Assembly: GCA_026419785.1 (NCBI GenBank)
Contig: JAODTK010005869.1
Span: 186,001-250,000, forward strand
Source of the DNA: Sclerodactyla briareus
Lineage: Eukaryota; Echinodermata; Holothuroidea; Dendrochirotida; Sclerodactylidae
Direction: 5' to 3'
DNA: 64,000 bases
Positions 45,756 to 57,953 of the stretch are shown one piece after another; position 1 is the stretch's first letter, and every line of letters begins with the position of its first letter. The notes below the pieces were generated by a model. That model saw only the letters and a program-made list of their open reading frames with translations, was not told the DNA's origin and did not search any database. The position numbers and the translations under genes are program-made.

Positions 45756-47749
45756 AAAGCGAGAGCTTAAAATTCGAGTGTGAAATTCTTGGGCTAAAAT
45801 CCGTTAAAATATTCCCCTGCCCCACAAAAGTTTTTATTCCTCGACTTCTCGATCTCTTGACACGTCAATTAGAGCTAACTCATATTCATTGCTCTCTTAT
45901 TATGAGAATATTCACACTCGTCCCACGCTTGCTTCATGTTTTGGGAGTGTAGAGGAGTCTCGATCGACGGCCCAAGTCGCGACTATGAGGTGCTTCAAGC
46001 GTTTCCTACATCACGTTTACCCATCTTCATAGCTAAATTAGTTCCTCGAAGGTTGGTGGGCCCTTACCAAGTACCAGACCTACATGCAGAATACGACTCG
46101 GAATCGTCATGTAGCCAGAAACATACTAAAATCCAAACGTTAACCTAGTGTGCAAATGCCGATTCGATCATAAACCCCAACTTATCTGCCTAGTGATCCA
46201 AAGTATGCCGTGGTCGGAATATATTAATGGGGAGCTTCAGAACAGAAGCCTATAGATAGACGAGTCACTCTCGGAATCTATGTCCTCTCTCATGTGGTTC
46301 ATCGAACTATTTCACGAAAGAATATGTGAGATTAAAGAGTACCGAAGGCGGACTCGAGACTTCCTTCAGAACGACCTAATGGCGATGCGTCCTCGATGCT
46401 GCCTATACAAACTGCCCGATAATGGGTGCGTTTTTTTTCTCACAATGATTTACAATCAATGCCCTGTACCATCACATTGGATCCTATCCCTTCTTTGGCA
46501 GTCAGTACTCCATTGATCCTCACCATATTCTAATTTCAATCACATTTTCAGATTCTTAAAAAATAAAAACACACATCCCACAGTTTGGCCTGGACCGTTG
46601 TGAAAATACAAATGGAGCGTCCAGGCGATTCGCGGGGTTAAGTTGACTCGGAGTATATGTCCATCTACCATAAGACTGTGAGACAAGCGATTCAAAGGCA
46701 CCGGAAATTTCCCACCCATATTTACATATTTGTTTGCACGCATTCATGATATTAAGATGTAATTCCATGTATTACATTCTATTTGCGGATTAATGACAGG
46801 GTAGCAGTTCTTCTGTTTGCCTGCGTTTGTCATGCTCTCAATTCATACATCACTCGGTGAAACCTCATCTTACATCTCTTAACACCAAGCGATCAAAACG
46901 CATGACCATCATCACGGAAATTTAACAGAGTTTCCCCGGAAAAACGCGCGTACCTGGGAATGCCTCAAGGGGCGATGAAACGAGCCTGAAGACGAAGGAG
47001 AGCGACGGAGAGGAGTGTGACGATGCTTAAGGCCATAATGATGATGGGGAAGATGTGAAAATATTTTTGTGACTCTATAGAGAGTTTGTAAAATATCAAG
47101 TCACCCCACAGTGCCTGTACATACCTTCACGCAATGAAGAAACATCTTTTTTTTTCTTTTGCATGCTGATGTGATGAACAGAAAATGCTTGTACTTCGAT
47201 CAACGTCACATACCATACAAGAGTGGGGGTTTAATAAAAGAGAATACCCGGGTTATTACCGGCGTAGTCGTAGACGAAACTGTCAGCTCGGGAACTCTTA
47301 TTGTGTATTCTCGTGGGTTCTTTGCGTGATAGGAGATGTAATCCACAAAAAAAACAAGTCCGCGGCGTACCGCGTGATATATAGATGTGCTTACGTGGAG
47401 ATGCGAATTCGGTCTAACAATATCATGGATGACCCACCAAGCTCCCCCAAAAAGACGGTGTGTAAGATGAACGCCAATGTTTCAATGTATTTTACTATTT
47501 ACACCTAAAAACATAGGCAATGGAAATAGAAATCGTTACATGAAAAATAGCATTCGTTTCGATTCGACGTGAAGGCAAATGGGCTAACAAATGTTTATTA
47601 ACCGATATTGTGTGCAAATTGTAATTCGAATACAGTTTATATTCATCGGCACTTTTAAACTCACCGCATCCCGTAGTAACCCCACTAAATGGTTTTTGAT
47701 CAAGAAACACGTCTCTATATAGAGCTCATGAAAAGGTTCAGTTTCATTT
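45756..47749. other. Duplicated non-coding stretch (D2 unit)
   Basis: It aligns with about 37960-39890 of copy C. The 107-codon frame at 47185-47508 is not kept in C. No gene is seen. Confidence 0.5.
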
Positions 47750-47852
47750 TATTTATTATTATTTATTATGATTATTATATTATTATTATTATATTATTAT
47801 TATTATTATTAATATATATATTATTATTATTATATTATATTTATTATTATAT
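47750..47852. repeat. (ATT)n microsatellite (copy D)
   Basis: Counterpart of 39898-39992. It forms the left edge of a D-specific insertion. Confidence 0.9.
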
Positions 47853-50085
47853 GATGCGCTGTTGTTCTAAATGGAACACGATTTCTGCGGAGAATAGTTC
47901 GATTAGGCGAAAAATTTCTGAATTTGTTTTTAGTATTAGGACTTTAAAATTCGATAACTTTCAATATAATTCATTCATAGTATCCTGTTCCACGAATAGA
48001 TTCTAGCTACGATTATGTATCAGACGATCCGATTGTTAACTTTCTTCGTCGGAGTCAGCGAAATCGTATAACACATTTCTTCTGGCACTGCAGAGGATAT
48101 TACACGAATGTGGAGAGTTATGCAATGAACTGTTCATCCTGATATTATTTTTAGAATATGAAATGTTCGCAAACTTACCATATTTTAATATCAAAGTATT
48201 TCATACACAATTGCAGCCTTTATCCAAATGACACCAGAATATGAGGTTTTTCAGCATAAAGGTCTGCCGAGTTATAATGTGTTGATCAGTAACATAACGT
48301 CATTGACTCAAGGACTCGCTGTTGATATGTATTGTGTAAAAACTAGTCAAGACTTCCCCTCCCCGATCATTCTCAACAATCGACAAGGAATAGCTCTACC
48401 ACTGAGCATAAATCAGGTTGGCGCCATGTGAACATGCCGCCCACACCCAGTTCGCCAATTTGTCGGTGACAGCCATGAACCAATATACACACCCCTCATC
48501 ACTTTTGAAATAAATGTCTAAAGGATTGAGAAACCCTGCGAGGATGCAGACTGCCTGGCAAAGTAAATCAATTGCCACTGCGAACTGCCCAGGATATCCC
48601 CCCCCCCCCCACCTCTTCACTTGGTCTATACCTCTTTGCCTAACCGCATTCTTTCTCTGCTCGGCATCCTTCCTGCACAGCATTCAAAACTACGGCTCCC
48701 TAACCCAGGAAATAATTGATCATCTCTCTGTGAATTGCAAATAAGCTTCTTCGAGTCGTAACCCCCCCCACCCTTCCATGACTCCCGCTTTCCCTTATGT
48801 GACAAGTTGGGAGCACTATGATGTGTCTCCATCCATGGCCCGCCATTAGCTTTTGTCCTAGGTGTTCAAGGTGAAGTCCTTGCAACTGTGATAAAACGAT
48901 GCACAATGAGAATTCGTGTCTAAGGCCAGGATTCTACTTGTGAAACCATTTTCAAAAATACCAATCCAGTTCACATCTATTGACTTATGGGACAGGGAAC
49001 TGCATTCTGAGAGTTTGAGGTGGTCATTATCCAACTAATCAACAACTAGCACATACCCCCTGGAAAAAATGCACCACTTGGGGCTAGTACTAGTAGTGTT
49101 GTAAGGCCACTAAGCCTGAATCGCATCAATTCTTTGAAAATACTCTCATGGATTGACATACTACATAACATGCATAACTACTACACTACTTCATGACAAA
49201 GTACCAATGAGCATCCAAGGTAGGCCTGCCATGTAAATATGTTGTATCGAGAACAATTCCTCATTCAGGGACTGGGTAGTCAATGTCACATAAAAGCATT
49301 TCGCGAAACTGGTACCAAAGCCATAAGGGTCGGTCCCATCTGAAAAGATCGCAACATTCATGTTCATCGGATTCAAAATATCTATTTGATGTCGTTTAGG
49401 CTACTGCACTACCTAACTCTATAATTAACAATTCCTTCCCCCCCTCCCAACTAAATTAGTAAGTGAAATCATAAATATTCCCCTCCTTCTCTACCTATCA
49501 CAGTACAGCATCTGGTGTGTGGAGTGTTGTCTATTGGGTAGCAAACGTAACAGGTTCCCTGCTATAGCCCTGGTTCTGTTTGGGGATTATTCATAATTAT
49601 TCATGGTCAGGATTCAATATATTAGGGTTGGGATCAAAATTAGGGTTTGCTGATAGACCTCACATTCAGCTCAGGCTCTCTGAAAATTTTGGAAGCCCAC
49701 AGATACTCTTCAAGGTTCGCAACGGACACGTAAAATCTTTGGGGCAATTTGATTGGCTAATGCCTAGTATATTCCTGTCAAATACAGCAGTCTTGGAAGT
49801 GAACAACACAAATGAACTAGTTCCAGGCTTCTTTCATGACTCCCATAAACCTATTATTTGGTGCTGACTTCCTTGCCCTAATGTACTGCGCCACCATATT
49901 TTTGCTGGTCTTGAAGCGAACCCGGAAGATTTTCGATACCAGAACGGGTGCGAGATCGAGACCGAGACCAGCAAACAACTGGTCTCTAACAACTACAACA
50001 CTGGTATTTACTCACTATATTATGTACTTTTTTTGTATATATTGCTGTGTTGCATATGTGATAAAAATAAAAATGTGATTTTTTT
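47853..50085. mobile_element. Insertion of about 2.2 kb specific to copy D
   Basis: In copy C the ATT array runs into sequence that copy D resumes only at about 50095 (TTATTATATTACAGTG onward). The extra 2.2 kb has several short minus-strand frames: 48396-48683 (LLCQAVCILAGFLNPLDIYF, then CVYWFMAVTDK) and 49191-49376 (VAIFSDGTDPYGFGTSF). The second faintly recalls the SDG...P segment of CACTA/EnSpm-type transposases, but I would not assign it on that alone. No terminal inverted repeats are visible, and the left flank is a microsatellite so a target duplication cannot be read. It may be a decayed DNA transposon or captured gene sequence. Confidence 0.45.
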
Positions 50086-51894
50086 TTATTATATTACAGT
50101 GTTCGCTGCTCTCCTGCTGGCTCCCAGTGTGACCGCCATTGGTGACTTGCATGAAATTTCACAGTCCGCCACCCCCTGCCAGTCCTTTCGTCGATTATTC
50201 AAACGCTCGCATGTCTAATACAATACTGGGAGTTTTCAATATCATATTCTATGTATATTTTTCATTTAGGTCTCTCTCCTCCATGGGAAATTCTTACTAT
50301 TTATCCAATTGTTGGTTCCTCCAGGTCTCACTTCGCAATGCGGTATATTCGGACCCAGAATCGCCAATTGGCCCCTCCTCCAGAAGGATTTCTTAATCGA
50401 GTCAATTTATCAGGCCACGTCCGTCTTGGCGCTCAGTCTTTCTGACATGAGCAACTCATCGAGCAATGACAGCTACACGCGGAACGTCGCCCAGTTATTT
50501 CCTATCCGTGCCCCATTTCTGAAAATCCTCCCCTTTGGTAAAATCGAGACTCCCGGTCCCGGGCAATCGGTCGAATACACCTTAACATCCTAGGATACCA
50601 GTATTACCCCTCTTCCCTCTTCTCAAGCAATACCGAACAATTTTTTTTTAAAGGGCATGCGCGGTGCTATTTTAGCTTTTTCCGCCATGCTACACTAATA
50701 ACGCTAATGTGTTGTTCCAGGTCTCGGTAGTTTCCATCGACTGAACAAGACGACTAGAGACCACAAAATCCTTCTATAAACTATCTAATCAACCCTGGCT
50801 TTCCAGTTGAGTAAAATGCACCTAGCATAGATCGAGAAGGTTGCGGGGCCTTGGAGCCGTGATCATCCGAAGGTACTCTTTGTTTATTTAAAAAAAAAGA
50901 TATATTTATATTCGAGTTTCTTCTTCAACTCACTCCGCTCCTCGCCAGGCTTATGTGCACCGACGGACAGACGTGCTAGAATAGAAAACTAATAGTCCCC
51001 AATATTAGTCACGCGTTCCTCTTGAGTAGCAATCGCGTTTTGGAACCAGCCACTCAATATTTTGCTATAACAACACCGACATCATCTAGTATTTCGTATC
51101 ATTGAGTGCTCAACGGGGGTAAAGGGGAGAGGGGTTGGACCCGCCCCAAACTCTGGCGATCGGCGATCCTGATCGAGTGCGAAAAAGTTTTCATTATATT
51201 TCATTTTTATTTGCTGTTTCTTGTTGTTGTTTTTTCTTTCTTCCCGAATTCTTAGTGCATCCACATTAATTTTCTGAGGGCATAACATTTGTAATGATCT
51301 CATTGCGGTTCCGTGCTACTGTAAACAAATCCATGAAACGATTCTGCGCCATTTTCTTTCTTCTCTGAGGCTTTTGATGGAGAAATCTGGCACTCAGCAG
51401 GAAATCCGCAATCGATTCAATTTGCATCATCATCACCGTTTCTTTTTTCTGCCCGGAAGTTTTTTTTCGCTTCAAGCCCGAATTTTCCGTTTGCACATGT
51501 TTACAAAAAATATACCAAAACGTCGTTTCATTGTAACACTTTCATACAGCTTTCATAGATATTAAAAAGGCACAAATCACTGTGGAATATCATATTTACT
51601 TATCCATACATTATAAGAAAACATTAACACGTTAAAACACTACACCCATATTACCAATGGGATGTCTCTCCTTCCTCCGAAAAAGTGATATCTTGAAATC
51701 CCACTCTTTTTTCCAGCTTCACCGGGCTAAAACATGATCAGATGTGCTGCTCGAGTCTCCATGACATGTCCAATTGCATAACGTAAGAAAACCTCGTTGA
51801 CATTCACCGAAATTCTTAGTTCCCATAAACAAAACGAAAATTTTTCCATAGAAATATTTAAAAATGGAAACTCCTTTGAATGACGCACTAGCGC
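50086..51894. other. Duplicated non-coding stretch (copy D)
   Basis: It aligns with 39993-41740 of copy C. Several short frames are open, but none matches the register of copy C. Confidence 0.5.
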
Positions 51895-52690
51895 CTAAAA
51901 TATGGATATAAATTGTGGTTACCGTCATCGTTGTTACATTTGCTATTTTCGCTTTCCCCTGTTCGATCATGCAGTACTATACATTTAACCCTTTTTTTTA
52001 GTGAGTAGTTCAGTGTATGCTCTTAACCATAATCCTATGTTTTCTGTTTCCAATGCCAGTTGCCGTGTTCGCATTCCAAACAAATGTATTCGACGTTTTT
52101 CGGGCTCCATACTTATGTAGTTGACGTTTCGCGTTCATTCACATATCAAACAGGGTTAGTGGCCTCAACCCAAATGCTAATCCACCAATGATAAAATAAC
52201 TAAGAAATTATGAAGTATATTTCCGGTGATTTTGAAGGCCATTCAAGCCATCGGTATTGTTGCCTTGTTTGTTAACTCTGAGGTAGCCAAAAAATTTGGA
52301 TAAAATTGGTGTTTACCCCGTCATGTATATATAATTGTGATTTTTCCCGCTTCCTCCCCTGTTTTGATCATTCCCATGTACTAATACAATTGAGGACTTT
52401 TTTTAGTGAGGCAGTACAGTGTATGCTTACCATAGGCTATTGGTTTTCATGTTTCCAAATGCATTGCCGTGTGTCGCATTCCCAACGAATGTATTCGACG
52501 TTTTTCGGGTCACATACGAATGTAGTTGACGTTGAGTGTCTCACCCAACATGGCATCACCATGATAATATAACTAAGAAATATGAAGTGGCATTTCCGGT
52601 TGGATTTTGGAAGCCATTCAAGGCCATCGCGGTTATTGTGGCTTGTTGTCGATTTGATGGTCATTTAGGCATCCCAACCTACAATCGGGG
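51895..52690 (+). repeat. Tandem duplication of about 390 bp at the end of copy D
   Basis: Two units are seen, about 51895-52285 and 52290-52680. Both run ATGGATATAAATTG/ATGTATATATAATTG, CCTGTTTTGATCAT, AGTGTATGCTTACCATA, GTATTCGACGTTTTTCGGG, GTAGTTGACGTT, then GAAGTATATTTCCGG/GAAGTGGCATTTCCGG. Copy C has a single unit (41750-42090). Confidence 0.7.
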
Positions 52691-52744
52691 TCGTGAGCAG
52701 AATTTTACGTGAAATTATTCATTCAAGGACACCAGTCTTCTTTT

Positions 52745-52905
52745 CAGAGCGGTGAGCATTTCTACAAAGAAGCCATCATGTGTCTCTCCGTCCGTTCGTT
52801 CGCCAGTTCGTTCGTCCGATCTGTTCCTCACATTCACTCATACCTTCTAAACTAACATTGCATCAGGTTAAGACTCGTGGTGTATGCAGGTCGCCGCTGG
52901 CTAAG
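52745..52905 (-). mobile_element. Inverted end related to the 23421-24260 element
   Basis: Read on the minus strand, this gives TTAACCTGATGCAATGTTAG, TTTAGAAGGTATGAGTGAAT, GAGGAACAG, then CGAACGAAC units and ACACATGATGGCTTCTTTGT. The 24105-24245 stretch of copy B shows the same order: CAACCTGATCGCATG, TTTAGAAGTTATGAATGAA, GACGAACAG, the CGAA tract, ACATGATGACTTGTTA. This is a second member of that repeat family. Its other end is not identified. Confidence 0.6.
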
Positions 52906-54193
52906 GCTGGACTTAATTTTCCGTTTACATCATATTGGGTTAATTCACTTGAATCCCATTAATTCCCCAGTCCCCCATTAAGTCTCCCACGCATTCATTC
53001 TCTGTCAGATCTGTTGTTTACATTTGTGCCCAACCTTCACACAATCCATAGGAAGAAGGGGGATATCTTTCATCACCTTCTCATTGTGTAGGTTCTGCAC
53101 TGTAGCCTTGTGTGGACCATGAGAGGTATGCCATCCACTTTCTCATCATGTTGGCAGCTGTACAAGTCTGCATACCAGACCATTGGTGATGTAGTTAAAC
53201 CTACAAGTAGAAGAGTTGAAGAGAAATGCTATTTGGGTGGGCGAGTTGTGCTGGGTCCATAGGAATATTAGGCCTAATGGTAGCATCAATAAAAAGTCAT
53301 TAACTAATCATAATATTTTAAATCATAAAATGAGGGAATGTCCAAGGTTCCATATTCATATATAATATATCAAATACTATGATAATATAATGAATATAAT
53401 AATAATCATAATAGTAATGCTTAATTGCCGTAGATGAGAATTTTTTTGTGGGGGAAGATTTTTTGTGGGGGAAGAAGGCATATTGTTTTCGCGGAACTTT
53501 CACTCATTGTGTTCAATTCCCCGTAAATCATATCGAATTACATTCAAACGGTTTTCATTGTGACGCTAGCAAACTTCGCCGTCGCTTTTTCCCGCCCCTT
53601 TCTACAAGACGACATGCCTCTTGACAATCGCTTGTTTATTTAGTATCCAGTGTGAGTTATCCTTTTGATAATGACTTTTGCTTGCTTAGGCTTGGTTTGT
53701 TTTCGTTTTTTCATCAGTTGGTATATGTTTATAATTCCCCAAGGGGGGGGGGGCGGACGGGTAGTGTAACCTACACACGGATAATGTTTGGAATGTTTCA
53801 ATTAACATTGATTCGGGCAGATAAACCTTGTTTTGTTATTCACAGTCACTGTATTATATGCGTGTTGTAAAATTTTCCAATTTCGCCTCTTTTATAGAAA
53901 AAATATACACATACACGGTCGCGATTATCCATTCTCTGGGCTGTGGTCGATTGGAATCAATGATAATCAGTAATATCTTTATCCGCATTCGTTTCTTATT
54001 TAACAAATGGTACCGTTATGCATCACATCTACCACATATGCATTCACCAATCATTATAGCACTCAGTTTACAATTTAAACACCCATTACCTGTTTTCAAT
54101 TTCCAAGTTCTATTTTCCATGAAAGGTTACGAAGCCCATTAAAAGCCTAAAGAATTTTAGTTGACTATTATGTAACCTGGTGGAAATTAAGCG
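52906..54193. other. Unassigned stretch with an AT-rich core
   Basis: Near 53310-53430 the sequence is mainly ATAATA/TATAAT. A duplicated phrase TTTTTTGTGGGGGAAGA occurs twice in a row at 53442-53475. A G-run of eleven lies at about 53742-53752. Short frames at 53652-54142 (72 and 104 codons) have no recognisable motifs. Confidence 0.45.
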
Positions 54194-56380
54194 GAAACGA
54201 TCCGAAAAATATCAAGCTAGATAAAAGCAACATTTCAGTGCATACGGGTTTCCCCCTTGAAACACGGAAGTTCCGATTTGATGACCCACCGTCTATGATT
54301 TGAATTATCATGATTTGCTTACGTGATTCGCGATGTTATTTTTCATTATCCGATTGATGAAATCACTCCTCCCGGCGAATTTATTACCCTCGGGTGGAGT
54401 GAACCCTAGTATTAGGATTGTCTATATATCCAACATAGTATTTGTCATAAACGCTACCTTAAACTCTTTCGAGAGGACATTTTCTTTTCTCGCTAACCTG
54501 ATGCGGGGGGGCGCTGTTAATAGCAAGATATAGGCACATACAATCGACACAGCTCACCAACATCGTCAAAATGATTTTTTTTATTATGAAACGATCCGAA
54601 AAATATCAGCTAGATAAACGCACATTTCAGTGCATACGGTTTTCCTTGAACACGGCAGTTCCGATTTGATGACCAGGCTGCTGATTTGAATTATCAATGT
54701 ATTGCTTACGTGATTCGCGATGTTATTTTTCATTATCCGATGGATGAACTCACTCCCCGAATTTACCTCGGTGGAGTGACCCAGTATTTGGATTTCTATA
54801 TTCCAACATGTATTGTCATAAACGTATACCGTAACTCTTCGAGGGATATTTTCTTCGCTAAACATGAGGCCCCGCTGTAATAGCAAGATATAGGACATAC
54901 AAATCGACACATCGTCAAAATGATTTTTTTATTAGGAAAACGATCCGAAAAATCAAGCAGATAAAAGGCAACATTCAGTGCATACGTTTTCTTTAAACAC
55001 GGAGTTCCGAGTTGATGACCAGGCTGAGATTTGAATTATCAATGTAGTGCTTACTGATTCGTGCGATGTTATTTTTCATTATCCGATTATGCATCACTCC
55101 CGAATTTTACCCTCGGTGGAGTGAACCCTAGTATTTAGGAGGTCTATATTCCAACTAGTTTTTGTCATAAACGTATACCGTAAACTCCTCCTCTTTCGAG
55201 AGGGATATTTTCTCTTCCTAAACTGAAGGCGCCGCTGTTATAGCAAGATATAGGCACATACAACGACACTCGTCCAAAATGATTTTTTTATTAGGAACGC
55301 TCCTTAACATACCAAGCTAGAATAAAAGCAACATTTCGTGCATTCGGTTTCTTGACAACACGGAAGTTCGATTTGATGACCACGGCTGATGATTTGAATT
55401 ATCAATGTATTGCTTACGTGATATTCGCGTGTTTATTTTTCATTATCCGCTGATGACATCACTCAGCACTTCACCCGAATTTACCTCTTGTGGAGTGAAC
55501 CCTAGTATTTTAGATTGTCATATTCCAACCTAGTATTTGTCTAAAAGTATACCGTAAACTCTTTTTCGAGAGGGAGATTTTCTTCGCTAAACAGTGAAGG
55601 CGGGCGCCGCTGTTAATATCAAGATATAGGCCATCAAATCGACACATCGTCAAAATGATTTTTTTTATTATGAAACGATCCGAAAAATATCAAGCTAGAT
55701 AAAAGCAACATTTCAGTGCATACGGTTCTTGAAACACGGATTCCGATTTGATGACCACGGGCTGATATTGAATTATCATGTATGTGCTTACGTGATTCGC
55801 GATGTTATTTTTCATTATCCGATGATGAAATCACTCCCCGATTTTACCCTCGGTGAGTGAACCTAGATTTAGGATTGTCATATATCCAACATAGTATGTC
55901 ATAAACTTTAATACCGTAACTCTTCGAGAGGGATTTTTCTTCGCTAACAACCATGAGAGCGCCGCTGTTAATAGCAAGATATAGCACTCCAAATCGACAA
56001 CAGGATCGGGTCCGTCAAATGATTTTTTTTTATAGGAAACGAAATCCGAAAAATATCAAGCTAGATAAAAGCAACATTTCAGTGCATACGGTTTCTTGAA
56101 ACCCGGAAGTCGATTTGATGACCACGCTGATGATTTAATTATCAATGTGTGCTTACGTGATCGCGATGTTATTTTCTTATCCGTGATGAAATCACTCCCC
56201 GACCTTACCCTCGGGTGGAGTGAACCCTAGTATTTAGGATTGTCTATATAATCCAACATAGTAATTTGTCATAACCGTAAATACCGTAACTCTTTCGGAG
56301 GGATATTTTTTCTTCGCTAAACTGAGGGCGCCGCTGTTAATAGCAAGATATAGGCACATCACCGTCAAAATGATTTTTTT
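54194..56380 (+). repeat. Satellite of about 360 bp, six tandem copies
   Basis: Six head-to-tail units start with GAAACGATCCGAAAAATATC or a variant at 54194, 54588, 54936, 55295, 55672 and 56036. The unit lengths are therefore about 394, 348, 359, 377, 364 and 345 bp. Each unit contains TTTCAGTGCATACGGTTTC, GATGTTATTTTTCATTATCC, CGGTGGAGTGAACCCTAGTA and GCGCCGCTGTTAATAGC, and ends in CGTCAAAATGATTTTTTTAT. Units differ mainly by one-base insertions and deletions. No unit keeps an open frame, so the short frames here are not genes. Confidence 0.9.
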
Positions 56381-56738
56381 TTTCTTATTATATAATCAGA
56401 CCTGGTCTTATAAGCCGTGGCGTAGACAGTTTTAACGCTCCCTCTCCCGTTTGTTTTCCTGGATCTTTTTTACTACTGTCTGTTTCTTTGCTTCTTCATC
56501 GTGTGCGTCTAATGCACTTAGGGTTAATTACAGTTTCATCACGCGGACCAGGAGGAAATGGAAACACTTTCTTTCTGCCCACTGACCACTACCATACCCC
56601 CCCCACACGACGGAGTTCCTACAAATTCGTTCACTCGTGATGAGTCTGCACATGTTTGTGTACATATTTGGGGTACGTTTCTCTTACGTTCCGACTGGAA
56701 TTTGAGCATTATAATATGAAATTCTAAAAAATACTAGT
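56381..56738. other. No recognisable feature
   Basis: A/T-rich sequence after the satellite. Nothing could be assigned. Confidence 0.45.
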
Positions 56739-56999
56739 TCATCTTTCCCTTTTCTCCGGCAAATTGAGGCTATTCTCTTTTCCAAAATTGTGATCATTTC
56801 GAGGTTCACACATCATCTGGATTTTGAAAGTTTGGGGGAACATCTGAGGCTTGCAGCCCGATATCCGGTACGAGTCCTCGAAGAACCCAGACATAGCGAG
56901 CCTTTCCTCATCAGTCAAGACCTTGCCATCACTTGTCTCAATATCCTGGCAATCAGCAATACTCCACGAGGCAATCCCCCGACATGCTGCCCTGAGCAC
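56739..56999 (-). other. Unassigned 86-codon frame, possible exon
   Basis: This minus-strand frame has a protein-like composition: DCQDIETSDGKVLTDEERLA, then MSGFFEDSYRISGCKPQMFP and ending NLPEKRER. It has balanced charged and hydrophobic residues and six cysteines or methionine-rich spots. It continues open upstream of the ATG to about 57015. I recognise no domain. Lying next to a LINE remnant, it could be an element-derived fragment or one exon of a host gene; splice sites were not convincing. Confidence 0.25.
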
Positions 57000-57279
57000 C
57001 GTGCAGACAAGTCATTGTGAAGCCTTGTTGCTAATGCCCCAAACCAACAAAACACCGCCCCCATTTCATTATGTATAATGACATGTATTTGGGGGCGACA
57101 TGATTCGCATTTTGATAGAAAATATAATATGCTCCGTTTTGACAGACTCCTCTAATTTGAGCTTCACAATAATTAGCCCAAGTTCGCTCCGTGATGTTAT
57201 AATTCACATCTAGATTGTGTTCCTGCCAAACGCGATCGGCTTGTATTTTGGAAATGATTGTCGTTTTTAGGCTCCTGTA

Positions 57280-57953
57280 ATATTAAGCTGAGCAAGCGAG
57301 TGTGGGAGAACAAGCAGCAAACTTTGAACACCAAACTCAGGTTATCAGGCCATGCATCCTCAGCACCCTGTTGTCCGGCATTGAACTCTTACCAGCTAAC
57401 CCAGACAGGAGAACCGCTTGGAAAGTTTCCATCTTCGCTGCCTCGATCCGGCGCATCATGGACATAACATGGCAGGACAAAGTCACCAACACTGCTGCAT
57501 AAATGAGGGACAAGCATGCTCCCTCCTCATGCATCTCATGCTCTGTCAACGTCAGCTCCGGTGGCTCGTCCAGTTACACCGCTGGGGACTGTCGCATCCT
57601 AATGACCTCTGTATGGCGAACTGGCTACAGGATGCCGCCCAACGGGTCGCCGAGCACTGCGCTACAAGGACGTCTGCAAGCGCGACCTTAAACTCATGGG
57701 CAATCGACACTCCAAATGGGAGCAACGTGCGATGATCGTGACGGATGGCGCCATGCTGGCCGGGCTGGCATCAAGAGGTGAGAATGAGAAAAGGACCCTA
57801 CAGCTAGTAGAAAGGATCACGAGGAAAGCAGACAACAGAGCGTTCACTACACCCACCCCACATTCTCAGTTTGTGTGCAACAAATGCGGCAGAGACTGTC
57901 ACGCCAGGATTGGACTGTTGAGCCAAACCAGACGCTGCTCTCAACAAGTCTGA
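57280..57953 (+). pseudogene. LINE ORF, C-terminal end with zinc finger
   Basis: This is the post-RT tail of a non-LTR retrotransposon ORF, read in at least three registers. In order: LSKRVWENKQQTLNTKLR (57290-57343), CILSTLLSGIELLP and SIRRIMDITWQDKVTN (57350-57497), RQLRWLVQLHRW (about 57555-57590), then one long register from about 57618 with ELATGCRPTGR, RYKDVCKRDLK, KWEQRA and the end FVCNKCGRDCHARIGLLSQT (57870-57929), stopping at 57953. The RRI..I.W.D.v.N, LRWL.h..R and RPtGRp...KDvckrDlK blocks and the final CxxC...H/C finger (CGRxCxxRIGLxSHxR type) are characteristic of a widespread LINE tail. The 5' part of the element is absent. Confidence 0.85.

Larger units (their letters stand above)
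43405..52690 (+). repeat. Copy D of long direct duplication C/D
   Basis: Partner of copy C. It lacks the CTACACTGTA MITE and most of the C1 unit. It carries its own SINE (45411-45755), a 2.2 kb insertion after the ATT array (47853-50085) and a terminal tandem repeat of about 390 bp. Its end is near 52690, where unrelated sequence begins. Confidence 0.85.

Noticed and set aside
39898-47852. ATT arrays at 39898 and 47750 as LINE tails
   Set aside because: No LINE 3' UTR (GGCGCTATA-type) precedes them; only the arrays at 58836 and 60228 are attached to LINE ends.
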